NCBI GenBank assembly: GCA_964058805.1
Contig: CAXKVV010001215.1
Location: forward strand, 1-35,068
DNA from: Schoenoplectus triqueter
Lineage: Eukaryota > Streptophyta > Magnoliopsida > Poales > Cyperaceae
Direction: 5' to 3'
Length of the DNA stretch: 35,068 nucleotides
The notes under the pieces: generated by a model
Seen by the model: the letters and a program-made list of their open reading frames with translations, nothing else
Database searches by the model: none
What the model was told of the DNA's origin: nothing
Made by a program: the position numbers and the translations under genes
Shown: positions 9,486-21,329 of the stretch, in pieces
Position numbering within the stretch: the first letter of the stretch is position 1
Layout: every line of letters starts with the position of its first letter

Positions 9486-10638
9486 ATGGACCGCAACATG
9501 TCTCAAGCTCAAGCGGGGTTGTGGAATTTGACATTCGGTTACCTAAAAACCATGTCTCTTAGGTGTGCTTTAGACCTTGGCATCCCTGATGCGATTGACA
9601 ACAATGGCCAACCGATGACCCTCAGTGAGCTCCACTCAGTTTTGGCGCTTCCTTCCTCAAAGAAATGCCATTTAAGCCGCCTAATGCGCACATTGACCCA
9701 TTTTGGCTTCTTCACTGAGAAGAGAACTGTCGGTGCAAGCACTGAGGTAGTGTATGATCTAACTACTCAATCGCGCCTAGTGACTCAGAAAAATGAATCA
9801 ACCAACATGCTGGCCTTTGTGCGTTGTCATGTCAACGATAAATGGCTGAAACCTTCTCAATGCATGGCAGATTGGTTCATGCAAGATGACAATCAGATCC
9901 CAACTGATTTGGCACATGGTTGTACAATTTGGGAAATGTTTAGCGTAAATTCTGAGGTTAACAAGATGTTTAATGATGCTATGAGAAGCAGCAGTTCCTT
10001 GTTCAAAGATGCTATTATAGAAAATGGTGATGATATTTTCAAAGGGATCGAGTCCATTGTTGATGTCGGAGGTGGCATAGGTGCGATGGCACACCTTATT
10101 GTAGAGAATTTCCCCCATGTCGAGTGCACCGTATTGGATCTGCCCCATGTTGTAGCTGAAGCTCCGAATGGAGTTGTGAAGTTTGTTTCAGGTGACATGT
10201 TCAATTATATTCCTCCAGCAAATGCAGTTCTTCTTAAGGTAAGAAAAAAATCATTTCTATACTTAACTACACTTGCACACGTGTATATATTGTGAGTACT
10301 AGAATTAATAGCTCACTGTTTGAATTTTGTTGTTTTAGTGGATTCTGCATGATTGGAGCAATGAAGATTGTATTAAGATATTGCGGAAGTGCAAGGATGC
10401 AATTCCCTCAAGAGAAGTCGGTGGAAAGGTCATAGTTTTGGAAGCAGTCGTTGGATCTACATCTGCCATGATATCAAATGAACCGCAGCTATTGCTTGAT
10501 ATGTTGATGTTGACAGTAACTGCGGGAGAAGAGCGAGATGAGAATGAGTGGAAGGAATTATTCATCGAAGCCGGATTTAGTTCTTACAAGATCTCCCATA
10601 CTGTCGGATTTATGTCGATCATTGAGATCTTCCCATAA
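9486..10638 (+). CDS. plant small-molecule O-methyltransferase (copy B), two exons
   Basis: Predicted to transfer a methyl group from S-adenosylmethionine to a hydroxyl of a phenolic or related specialised metabolite, in the cytosol, as a homodimer. Exon 1 is 9486-10238, the intron is 10239-10338 (GT-AG, phase 0), and exon 2 is 10339-10638. The product has 350 residues, normal for the family. Residues 1-110 form the dimerisation domain with the conserved MSLRCALDLGIPD segment. Motif I VDVGGGIG is at 192-199, the SAM ribose-binding acidic residue at D218, and GDMF at 236-239. The catalytic base is H255 in LHDW, with partner glutamates near E286 and in the GEERDENEW segment. It resembles chavicol/eugenol and flavonoid OMTs, but the substrate cannot be told from sequence. 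The start is chosen for TATA spacing and context; an in-frame ATG at 9363 would add 41 residues. Residue 148 is Ile where copy C has Phe. Confidence 0.93.
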
Positions 10639-11332
10639 GTACTTATCCTTCTTGTTCAGATCTTTGTTGCGTTTGAATTCGTTTACTTTTACTCAAATGC
10701 CTGTTAGTTTATCAATCTATGGAATTGTTAAAAATTTATTGCTGAAAATGGTAGATCCATTGTTTGAAATTATTAACAATTTACTCAAATGCATGAAAAA
10801 ATAACTCTTATCACGATTTATCCTCTTATCCTCCACAATATAATTCATGCTGGTACTATTTAATTTGAGAAAGCATACAAATAGCACACTAAGGGAATGA
10901 ATTGTTCTAAAAAGAAGAATAATTGTCTAGAGAGTACAGAAAAATGGAAGGTACATAAAGCTTGCTCTTAATTTAAGGGAATGAAAAATTAAAGAGTTCA
11001 AGGAATCATAATTTTTCCACAACCCCTGTTCATGTGTTTACTCTTCAAACTTCCGTTGTTCGTATGCTTCATACAAGCTATGCTTTACACCTTTAAAGCA
11101 GATTCATTATTTTCCTTCTTTTTGAAGTCCCTTTCCATTACCTGCCATTTCCTTGAGAAGATGATGGGCGACTACAATGCTGAATAGATCTGAAAAAACA
11201 TGAGGACATAACAATTAGGAATGACAACTGTTCAAAAGCAACAACATTCTTGTGAAACAAAAAAAATTGCTAGGGGAATTTATTCTTATACTTCTGATTT
11301 CCGAGCAAGAGCGGAGCTATACATTTAAATAT
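10639..11332. repeat. OMT downstream flank, duplicated unit (copy B)
   Basis: 3' flank of copy B, including the presumed 3' UTR. It is homologous to 4520-5208 and 17454-18158 and contains no gene. Confidence 0.85.
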
Positions 11333-11545
11333 GAGAAGGATAGTTGACAATGGGTTATTTTGACAATCTTGATAATGGACTTCTAAATAAATATAAACAA
11401 ATTTTAAAAATGAAAAAAAATTATAGATGTGTTATTCTATCTATGGATTGAGGGTCATTCAAATTTCATTCAATTTCAGTATCGTTTGATAGTCCATCAA
11501 AAACCGTTAAATTGGAACTGTGGCAAATTGCATAAAAAATTTGAG
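11333..11545. mobile_element. partial MITE-like segment, second copy
   Basis: Counterpart of 5209-5400, starting at the second duplication junction. It resembles the left half of the foldback MITE at 14187-14567. Confidence 0.5.
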
Positions 11546-11633
11546 GGGGGCCGTAGTACTGTAGCAATGACGCGTCAGACGAGGGAGCCGCCAGAGGCCC
11601 GAGATGAGCAAGCCGTCGGTGGCTTCGATATCA

Positions 11634-11846
11634 TGTTAAGAAGAGAGATGATTTGAATAAAATTTGTGTTAGCCTCTAATTGATAGGTTGTCCCTTTATC
11701 TATTAACTATGATAGAATTATAAATAGGAAACTATTAATTAGAGAATCACTAATTGATTTCTCCAATTAATACTGATTGATTTCTCTAATTAATACTAAT
11801 TGATACTTTCTATATTCAACAAACTAATATATATATTTTCTCAACA
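11634..11846 (-). mobile_element. copia-type LTR stump, second copy
   Basis: 213 bp, duplicate of 5499-5711, with TG...CA ends on the minus strand. The primer-binding site has a substitution (TGATATCGAAGCC) relative to the first copy. No coding sequence. Confidence 0.75.
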
Positions 11847-12420
11847 TATTTTTATAATCTCAAATATAAAAGGGTGAAGAATTCTCATGGATTGACTAAT
11901 GGTTTAACAGTAAAAGAAAATTTTATATATTAAATCAACATCTTAAAATTTTAACATAAAATTTAGACTATTATATAAAATTTAATAACTTGGGGACTCT
12001 TTGCAAAAGCAAAAAAAATGGATTCTGAATTACTCGTGATCCTCTTTTGCGATGAGATAGAAACAAGATGAAATAAATAAGTTACATATACGAAAATCTG
12101 GTAAATTGCTAATGTTTATGCTAATAATTTTCAATTGGAACTTGAGATTATGTAATTAATGAAAATGTTTTGGGTTAAAAAATAGAGAGACATATGCCGT
12201 CTAATAACATATGTGTAAAATTCAATGATTCGTTAGAATCCTAATTGAGCTGTATGAGCATGTAATTATATGAGACATTGCAAGACTTGTTAATTAGGAT
12301 ACTGTTAAATCTTCATTGAAACTAAATGAAAGAATTTAAATACATTGAACTTGATGGGACTAAAGAGAAAATAATGAATTCAATTGAATAAGCAAAGATG
12401 AGTATTGGCTCGGAAAGCAT
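11847..12420. other. OMT spacer 2, no gene
   Basis: AT-rich counterpart of 5712-6289, with no coding frame. Confidence 0.65.
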
Positions 12421-13031
12421 GGACTTTAGAAAATTGATGAATATTCTACTTCATAAATAACTCTATAATTATGTTTGCAAATCCGTTTGAACTGATTAAT
12501 ACAAATAAATTAATAAATATCATTGTAATTTGGATAGTTGTCACGGTTTGAGTTTCTAATTGAAGACGTCATGGCAGATTCAAGTATCATTTCGGATGAA
12601 GTCATAAATCAAAATTATATGTATCAGGTAACTGAATTTCTCTATAACTTATATTTCATTTTATCAGTTTGTTTGAATTGTTTGATCTATTACTTGAGAT
12701 ATGGATCATAGAACTGAATTATCTAAATTATTTAGATTTTAAAAATAAAAATATTAATTATCATTTATGCATATTGAATATCGATTATGAAACTTTGAAT
12801 GCTGCATCATATCCGGACACACAATAAAATGAATATGAATGTGTCATTTTGTTGGGTATCCTTTATTTTCGTAATTGAACTTTTTGAATGAATACCATAT
12901 GAAATACCCTCTGAGTCTAAATTATATATATAAGGTAATATATAGGGAGGCCGAGGGTCACAACCTGAGTCTGAAAAATAGATTTACTATGCATATTTTG
13001 AAATTGTCCTCTTTTATGCCCAGCACCAGTT
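12421..13031. other. 611-bp segment found only in spacer 2
   Basis: The spacers align up to CTCGGAAAGCAT (6286 and 12420) and again from GAGAAAGAGG (6289 and 13033). Everything between is absent from spacer 1. It includes ATGGCAGATTCAAGT (12570) followed by a short open stretch ending at CAG-GTAACT (12627-12634), which looks like a first exon and donor site. I do not recognise a protein. I see no terminal repeats or target duplication, so a deletion in spacer 1 is as likely as an insertion in spacer 2. Confidence 0.6.
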
Positions 13032-13243
13032 GGAGAAAGAGGATTATATTACTTCTGTGGACCTAGGTGTTCTAACTCTTCACCAAAGATAACCTATCTA
13101 CTTTGAATGAGAAGGGAAGGTTAACACAAATGCGCCAGATCAAATTTCATAATTATCCATAAAGATCTCCATCTGGGTTTTGAACCCACGAGTCCACGGC
13201 CTCCCACCTAGAGTGTGTTTTCTTTTACCACTAGACCATAAAC
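13032..13243 (-). mobile_element. tRNA-derived SINE-like segment, copy 2
   Basis: Duplicate of 6290-6497 with box A-like sequence at 13238-13228 and box B-like at 13186-13176 on the minus strand. It was carried along in the tandem duplication rather than inserted independently. Confidence 0.5.
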
Positions 13244-14177
13244 TTTTTCTTCAAACAGACTTGATATGTCCAATATGTTTTATTTGATGTGTCTGAATGC
13301 TTGTGCATTTGAACTAATCTGATATGAACTGAAACCAAACAATTAGATGGTACAAATCTATGACATTGTAAATGTGAGTTGAAAAATCCGAACACATCAG
13401 ATGTGTGTACCAGACATAGTGAACTGTGTTAGGACAGCAACAACTCTAATATAATACAATAGTTCCATATGAATACATTATAAGTTATTTTAATTATAAA
13501 CCTATAAGTTGTATCATAAAATAACCGGTTACTAAGCTTTTTAGCTGACTCCATTTTATTTCTCTCTTTCGTTTATTTTATTTGTTGGCAATGTAGGTTG
13601 ATTGTCCGTCAGATGGATGTAAAACATACTGATTTTATAGTATTTCGATCTGAAATAACGAAGAAAAAGTGAATTAGACAGGAGGGTTTGTTTTGTCACA
13701 TATATATTATTAAATTTCAATGTTGATTTATTAAAAATAATTCATTCTATGAATAAATGATAAGTGAATTTTTAATGAATAAATATTTAAATTTATAGCA
13801 TTGATGGGGAAATTTTTAATTAACCAAATTTCTATGGTTACATACCCAAGTTGCCCTTGATTAAATCTGGGGATACAAATTAAAAGAGGCAAATTGAGGT
13901 AAGTTTTTTTTTTGCAAGAATCAAATGTGACTACACAATACCTAATGCCTGTTGACAACGTTGAGAGCTTCAAAAAGAAAAAAATTAAATAGAAAAGAGA
14001 AAAAAAATTATACTCTAACCTTGATAAATATTTTTTAATTATATACTATTTAAAACTATAAATATGATTTTTGTTAATAAATATTAAAACATCATATTAG
14101 TGGTCTTAAGACTTTTAATGCTACATTTTAAGACACAAGATGATTGTCTATTTTTTTTATATATATAATGGAAGATA
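13244..14177. other. OMT spacer 2 continued, no gene
   Basis: Nearly identical to 6498-7447, with a few small indels near 13895-13980. Confidence 0.65.
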
Positions 14178-14186
14178 TAAATAAAA

Positions 14187-14567
14187 GGGTTGGGATCACT
14201 AGATAATGGCCTATTTTAACAATCTTGACAATGAATTTTGAAACAAATACTAAAAAATGTTAAAAATAAAAAACCTTATAAATATGCTCTTCTACTTATA
14301 GAATGATGGTGATTCAAATTTCATACAATTTTATTATCGCTTGCTACTCCATCAAGGACCATCAAAATTTTATACAATTTGCAACAATTATAATTTGACG
14401 GACGTTGATGGACTATAAAATGATAATAAAATTGTATGAAATTTGAATCATCATCAATCTATAAGTAAAAAAAATATATCAATAAAGTTTTTTTTAGATT
14501 TTTTGTATTTATTTAAAAATTCATTGTCAAAATTGTCAATATAACCATTGTCAAGTGATCCCTTCCC
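14187..14567. mobile_element. 381-bp foldback MITE with 9-bp target duplication (copy 2)
   Basis: Same length, ends and TAAATAAAA flanks as the element at 7457-7837. Shared insertion site and near identity show it was duplicated with the spacer. Confidence 0.85.
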
Positions 14568-15068
14568 TAAATAAAATATGATAAAACTTAATAATTGTAT
14601 GGTTTATATTAAAAGATATTAATATTTTATTTATAAAATCTTAAGATATAAAGAATATGAACTACATTAAAACATAACTTTAGGTAAATGCTATTAATAA
14701 TTCATATATGAGTTGTTAAAGACTTGAAACATTAGATATAAAAAATTTATGTAAATAATATTCAGCAAATATTTAAAATTTTATATCCTTCAAAACTAAA
14801 AAATGACTTGTAACATTAAATAATAAGACATCATATGTCAATTTTAAAACTTTAAAATATTATATATTAAAACTTTGAATATGTTCTATAGGGTGGTTCG
14901 GAGACGATCCAGAAGATGATCAATATATTTTCAGTTGAGGGGTAAAGATTGAATGCAAAATTAGAGTACAATTAGTCGGTTCCAACAAAAAAAACTTGAA
15001 ATTTATGGGCAAGCTAACTGCAAGGACCCTTTGCTAATTTAGTTGATTAAAATTAACTGCAAACTCAT

Positions 15069-15214
15069 TATATCATATGTGATGAATCTGTTATCACAAA
15101 TTAAAAGCGATGGGCCAATTGAGGTAAGATGTTGAGGTAAACCGATGGGCCAGTTTTTTCATAAGAATCAAATGTGACCACGCAATATCATATGTGATGA
15201 ATCTGTTATCACAA
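15069..15214. repeat. local duplication with patchwork filler
   Basis: The word ATATCATATGTGATGAATC and the following TGTTATCACAA occur twice here (15069 and 15186) but once at the matching place in spacer 1 (about 8340). Between them is a stretch resembling the spacer segment near 7135-7205 (AATTGAGGTAA, AAGAATCAAATGTGAC), with GATGGGCCA repeated inside it. Confidence 0.7.
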
Positions 15215-16039
15215 TATCTAAGGACAACGCTGAGGAGTCTCAATCGGTCGTTATCGTGCTGGCAGATATTTCTGGTAAGGGAACAAAAATAAGTTTAATG
15301 TGCTGAATTATCGTATGGCTGACATATTTTCTGGTGCACCATCTTTTTTGTAAGAATAAAAAGCGGTGGGCCAGTTTTTTTCTTTAATAATTTTTGGTAC
15401 ATCTTAGTAATAATTGATGATCAATTTTTCAGCGTTTTTTATAACAATTATTCAAATAATTTTAATTTTAATAATAAGAGTGATAAAATTAAATTATTAA
15501 AAATATTAATGACAGCGTGTTACTGAAAGTGACGTTATGTAAACACGTCAGTCCGATTGACAACAAGCATTGTGCTCTCCCAAAGGTTCTCTGTGCAGCG
15601 AGTCCCTCAATTTGCTCTTTTTTATTTTATTTATATAGCAGGAAGGCCTACTATATAATGCCATTAATTAATCAAATAGAAAAAGAGTTCACACTGTGGA
15701 TGTGTGAAAAAGAACGATATCCCAGATACAATTTGCTCTTAATATCGTGATCTTAATTTGTTTGAATCGGATATTAACACTCTCTACTCATTTTGACTTT
15801 TCAGGGGTCATTTTTTTTAATTCATATAGATTTAATTAGATAATTGGGGTCGTGTCAATCTCATATAGATTGTGACGGCGGATATTGTGAATTCCTTCTA
15901 TTGAAACATTTTTTAACATTGTGATGTGCACATTAAAAACAATAAAACTAAAAAATGTGCATGAAATAAGTATTCATTATATAATTATAGTTCAATTGTA
16001 TTTAAATATTTTAAAATCGGGTTAAGTCGGGTTTCAGAT

Positions 16040-16046
16040 TGACGTC
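16040..16046 (+). promoter_or_regulatory. TGACGTC motif in OMT-C promoter
   Basis: Same ATTGACGTC composite as in copy B, 114 bp before the TATA box. Confidence 0.4.
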
Positions 16047-16153
16047 TTGAGTTTTGAGTCATTTAGATTGGACCGAATTTTGGATGGTTCGGACTCAAAT
16101 CAGATCAGGTTTCAGACACTTTAATCTCGGATTGTCCGTATTTCATATTATCT

Positions 16154-16161
16154 TATATAAA
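16154..16161 (+). promoter_or_regulatory. TATA box of OMT copy C
   Basis: TATATAAA, again exactly 148 bp before the ATG (16302). Promoter architecture is conserved between the two intact copies. Confidence 0.75.
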
Positions 16162-16301
16162 CAAACAGACCCTTGATTATGTTGTCAACTCATAAAACTC
16201 ATGAGAACCACTTAAACATTTTTGTTTACAAAAGCTTCTCTCTTATTTTTCGTCTTTTGTTATCCGTCTCAACCGATTTATACTCTATTGTTGTTGAAAC
16301 A

Positions 16302-17453
16302 ATGGACCGCAACATGTCTCAAGCTCAAGCGGGGTTGTGGAATTTGACATTCGGTTACCTAAAAACCATGTCTCTTAGGTGTGCTTTAGACCTTGGCATC
16401 CCTGATGCGATTGACAACAATGGCCAGCCGATGACCCTCAGTGAGCTCCACTCAGTTTTGGCGCTTCCTCGCTCAAAGAAAACCCATTTAAGCCGCCTAA
16501 TGCGCACATTGACCCATTTTGACTTCTTCACTGAGAAGAGAACTGTCGGTGCAAGCACTGAGGTAGTGTATGATCTAACTACTCAATCGCGCCTAGTGAC
16601 TCAGAAAAATGAATCAACCAACATGCTGGCCTTTGTGCGTTGTCTTGTCAACGATAAATGGCTGAAACCTTCTCAATGCATGGCAGATTGGTTCATGCAA
16701 GATGACAATCAGATCCCAGCTGAGTTGGCACATGGTTGTACATTTTGGGAAATGTTTAGCGTAAATCCTGAGGTTAACAAGATGTTTAATGATGCAATGA
16801 GAAGCAGTTGTTCCTTGTTCAAAGATGCTATTATAGAAAATGGTGATGATATTTTCAAAGGGATCGAGTCCATTGTTGATGTCGGAGGTGGCATAGGTGC
16901 GATGGCACACCTTATTGTAGAGAATTTCCCCCATGTCGAGTGCACCGTATTGGATCTGCCCCATGTTGTAGCTGAAGCTCCGAATGGAGTTGTGAAGTTT
17001 GTTTCAGGTGACATGTTCAATTATATTCCTCCAGCAAATGCAGTTCTTCTTAAGGTATGAAAAAATCATTTCTATACTTAACTACACTTGCACACGTGTA
17101 TATATTGTGAGTACTAGAATTAATAGCTCACTGTTTGAATTTTATTGTTTTAGTGGATTCTGCATGATTGGAGCAATGAAGATTGTATTAAGATATTGCG
17201 GAAGTGCAAGGATGCAATTCCATCAAGAGAAGCCGGTGGAAAGGTCATAGTTTTGGAAGCAGTCGTTGGATCTACATCTGCCATGATATCAAATGAACCG
17301 CAGCTATTGCTTGATATGTTGATGTTGACAGTAACTGCAGGAGAAGAGCGAGATGAGAATGAGTGGAAGGAATTATTCATCGAAGCCGGGTTTAGTTCTT
17401 ACAAGATCTCCCATACTGTCGGATTTATGTCGGTCATTGAGATCTTCCCATAA
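16302..17453 (+). CDS. plant small-molecule O-methyltransferase (copy C), two exons
   Basis: SAM-dependent O-methyltransferase, paralogue of copy B, with the same predicted cytosolic homodimer role. Exon 1 is 16302-17054, the intron is 17055-17153 (donor GTATGA instead of GTAAGA in copy B), and exon 2 is 17154-17453. The product has 350 residues. VDVGGGIG (192-199), D218, catalytic H255 in LHDW and E286 are all intact. I count 11 differences from copy B: S57R, C61T, G74D, H115L, T140A, D141E, I148F, S156P, S170C, V278A and I345V. Nine fall within residues 57-170, the half that builds the dimer and substrate pocket, while 171-277 are identical. Phe148 gives the usual CTFWE form of this family. 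It is the last copy of the array; its downstream flank leaves the repeat at 18158. Substrate unknown. Confidence 0.93.
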
Positions 17454-18158
17454 GTACTTATCCTTCTTGTTCAGATCTTTGTTGCGTTTGAATTCATTTA
17501 CTTTTACTCAAATGCATGTTAGTTTATCAATCTATGGAATTGTTAAAAATTTATTGCTGCAAATGGTAGATCCATTGTTTGATATTATTAACAATTTACT
17601 CAAATGCATGAAAAAACAACTCTTATCACGATTTATCCTCTTATCCTCCACAATATCGTTCATGCTGGTACTACTTAATTTGAGAATATTGCAGTCAAGC
17701 ATACAAATAGCACACTAAGGGAACGAATTGTTCTAAAAAGAAGAATAATTGTCTAGAGAGTACAGAAAAATGGAAGGTACATAAAGCTTGCTTTTAATTT
17801 AAGGGAATGGAAAATTAAAGAGTTCAAGGAATCATAATTTTTTCACAACCCCTGTTCATGTGTTTGCTCTTCAAACTTCCGTATGCTTCATACAAGCTAT
17901 GCTTTACACCTTTAAAGCAGATTCATCATTTTCCTGCGTTTTAAACTCTCTTTCCATTAACCAGCCATTTCCTTGAGAAAATGATGAGCGATTACAATGC
18001 TGAATTGCTTTGGAAAAACATGAGGATCAACATAACGGTTAGGCATGACAACCATTCAAAAGCAACAGCATTCCTATGAAACCAAAAAAAAAATGCTAGG
18101 GGAATTTATTCATATACTTCTGACTTCTGAGCAAGAGCGGAGCTATACAGTTGAATAT
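17454..18158. repeat. OMT downstream flank, duplicated unit (copy C)
   Basis: Third copy of the 3' flank seen at 4520-5208 and 10639-11332. Similarity stops after GAGCTATACAG-TTGAATAT, giving the right edge of the tandem array. Confidence 0.85.
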
Positions 18159-21100
18159 TTAGTTGAAAGTGAAACTTCACCTATATATTTAATATATTCA
18201 CTTTAACTTATGGATTTTATTTAATATTACACTCATCCTTCTGAATATATAGTTCAGACTTGAAACATAAAACTCAAAAGCTCTGTAAGTAGATTATTTA
18301 TAGGAAATGAACAAAACACAAGGAACCAGAGGCCCAGAAGAAAATGAATTTTCAAGCTAGAAAGTCAAAAGAAACCCCACTAGAGTTAACTGTGTGCAAA
18401 TTTAATAAAGATACCCCTCTGGAATTTTAGCTTGTTCCTTTGCGCAGGATATAACTTAATATCATATTAATAGAAATAAGATATCAATCTTTGGTCATAC
18501 AATTTTAGATAATATATCAAGATTAGGATTGCAATTGCTAAAAAAAATCATAAAATGGTAACTAAGTTCGCAAGCAATTTAAGTAAATATCAGAGTTTTT
18601 GGTAGCGCTATTTTCAGAACAATAATTTCAATATTGAGAGCTGAGAGAAAAAAAATTCTCTCAATATCAAAGTTACCCTCATTTAACACTCAACAATTCA
18701 TAGTGATAGTATTAAATCTAGATGCAAACATACAAGGAAACTAAGTCTGTGCTAGTGTTTTATACATGTCTACTCTACGGGCTTGATCTAAAGAAAAAAA
18801 GAAGAAGAAAAGGTCAAATATTGTTGACTGACAATGACACACTAATAAAACTCATATGATCACATTGATCAGAGAATCAGTTAAAATCCAGAAAAATCAT
18901 AGGCCTGTTAAAATCCAAGAAATCATAGGCCTGTTAAAATCCAGAAAAATGGTTGGCGGATGAGGCCTAAAAAATGCATATGTTTTATTGCTTTGGGCTA
19001 TTTGGGGCGATATAAAATTGGGTCATGCACTGATGGGTGGATAATACTTGGGTTGATTTATTAATTGTCCTCCATTCCAACCTTGGTTTCATTGATCTTG
19101 GCACCACCATTTTGGAATATTTTAATTAAATAAAAAGTAAAAGCTTGAATCTGAGTGAGAAATAACGATCAGGTGTTTTGAATTGTTACATGAAATACAA
19201 ATATAGAATACGTATTAAAAAAAACCATGAAGTACAAATATCTTCTATGTTTCATTGCAAAAAAATAATAATAATAACGTGCCTCTGAATCTGCACTTGG
19301 AAGAAAATTTCCGTTTAAACTAAGCTGAGTCATTTATCTGTTTAGATGGGACCTAACCAAACAGCTAAAATGACTTAAATTAATTTTTCTAGATTTTCGG
19401 ATCAAATTCCAATCATGAATTAAAAGACTTCTTACCAAAAAAGAGGACTTAAATATAACTCGAATAATTCAATCTTTAGCAAGAACAATCCCATCGTTGA
19501 ACTTGATGCATGATGCACCTCTTTAGCTAGATTAAGGCATTATGAGAAAAGTTTTGAAGTTTTGTTGCTTGATTAAGTTTGATTCTTACCAGTATTGTTT
19601 AATTTTGGAACTTTTGTTATGATATTCTTATAATTAAGTTATAATAAACTTATCTGTAATTGTGTGAGAATGAGGAACCAATTGATGAATTTGTCAGATT
19701 GAAAATTCTGATCATCAACTCTGAAGCGTGAGAGACCAAGCTATTTTGTTCTTTTCTCTCTTATTTTTATTTTATTGTTTTCGGTGAGCTTTTTCTCTGG
19801 CAAAAATGTCTACAAAATTTCACGCCACGTGATGCTGAGTTATATGTATCGTAACTGAGAAAGGATGAGGTGTTCTATCAATGCATTTGGCTCAATTATA
19901 AGATGTTTAGCTACCGAATACTCTCATAATTCTATTAAATATTTAATATTTTTTGTTAAAATAATTATTATTCCAAAGTTCAATATTGATTCCCCCCTGA
20001 AATAAGATGTGTTAGATTATTGTATGTGCCAGTATTAAGTACTCAATTCATCAATATTTAATTTTCACTGCAGACAATGTCTGTCCGACCGTTAGCAGGA
20101 AAAAAAAATGAAGCTTGAATTACGAAGCAAAAAAGAAAAAAAGAAGAAGGAAATAAGGACTAAAATGGTGTAAAAGTTGGAAAAGTTAATAAATACAAAA
20201 AGAAAGTATACGAGAGTAATAATTTGTACCTTTTTCACTGTGAAATCCTGTCATTTATTTGGAAGTCTCTTCCATTTTTATTTTTTGGTTTTCTTCCGAT
20301 TCTTTTTTCTCTGTCCCAAGACTCCTAACACAGACTCTGTGCAGTATTGTAGCACTTGCATTAATGAAACTAAATCAAGCACAATGTTGCTCAAGGATAA
20401 AATAACTAGCGTTGGTCAAGTATAATTTAATTATCTAAGAAAGCATTAGTTAATTAGCATCTAGCTCAATTTGTTGAATTACAACTCAACTTGTGATTTC
20501 AAATATATACTTCTGAGAATTCAACTATTTTGGTCCATGACAAGAAAAGGTATGCTATCTAATATGTGGGACACAAATCAAGTTATTTGCATCTGGTTCA
20601 TATATATATTATAGTAAAGATACGACCAATTACCAGTTCTTTTTATTATGTCCTAATAAAATTGAATACAATGATATTTATTATGTCAAAATTTTGTGTT
20701 GTTACATACTAACAAGTTTTTTGGTGTGCTAATAAGTTATTAGTCATTTAGTCTGGGAAGATGCCTGGTTCAACATGATTCTTGTTTTTGTGAGACCAAT
20801 TCAATTGTGCTTGTTTATATATTGTAAAACTAACAGTTCTAATCATTTCTTTAAAGCAAAATAACATGGTTGTTAGAATTTTTTTTTGAAATCCTTTGAT
20901 ATATTTTTCTTAAATACTGATGTTTTATTTTTCAATTAAACTAATGTAAACTCGTGTCTTATTTTAAAAATAAAAAGAGAATCCAGGTATAAGATTTATT
21001 GTGGGGAGAATTTAGCTCTTGCTCATTTCTGAATTCTAATAGTATCATCTACCTATTTATTATTATAGTAACAAGTTCATAATTCGGGAAGAGATAAAAA

Positions 21101-21251
21101 AGTTGAGATTCAAGTATAATTTGAGAATAGTTTATTTCATATAATATAAATAAAATATATACTAAAATGTTAAAACTATAAAAATAACGTGTTTTTTCGC
21201 AAATAAAACGTTAAAAAACGTATTATATATTAAATTGACAAAATATTCACA
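18159..21251. other. intergenic, no convincing gene
   Basis: AT-rich DNA with stops in all frames and no recognisable protein. It contains a perfect 10-bp hairpin stem (18631-18640 with 18658-18667, ATATTGAGAG) and a short tandem repeat near 18881. The open frame at 20177-20425 has no family resemblance and a hydrophobic low-complexity composition. Confidence 0.6.
18881..18952. repeat. tandem repeat, about 26-27 bp, 2.7 copies
   Basis: Units starting TTAAAATCCA at 18881, 18908 and 18934, each followed by a GAAA-rich part; the first two end in CATAGGCCTG. Confidence 0.85.
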
Positions 21252-21329
21252 AATAATCCTGCTAAGGGTAAAAAAATCAATTATTAGCGAAATAATCCTG
21301 CTAAGGGTAAAAAAATCAATTATTAGCGA
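21252..21329. repeat. perfect 39-bp tandem duplication
   Basis: Two identical adjacent units, each starting AATAATCCTGCTAAGGG and ending TTATTAGCGA. Exact identity suggests a recent event. Confidence 0.9.

Larger units (their letters stand above)
14577..16153. other. OMT spacer 2 and distal promoter of copy C
   Basis: Counterpart of 7847-9337. It differs by a 117-bp rearrangement (see 15069-15214) and by loss of a short segment near 15748 relative to 8905-8930. No gene seen. Confidence 0.65.

Noticed and set aside
9798..10204. Minus-strand open frames opposite OMT exon 1
   Set aside because: Shadows of the real exon. They repeat at copy C because the DNA is duplicated.
9357..16302. Metabolic gene cluster joining the OMTs and the galactan synthase
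   Set aside because: The GALS-like gene is a cell-wall enzyme over 12 kb away across transposon-filled DNA, with no other biosynthetic gene between. Proximity alone is no evidence of shared function.
18881..18952. CRISPR-like spaced repeat
   Set aside because: The units are directly adjacent with no spacers, only about three, in a plant genome. It is a simple tandem repeat.
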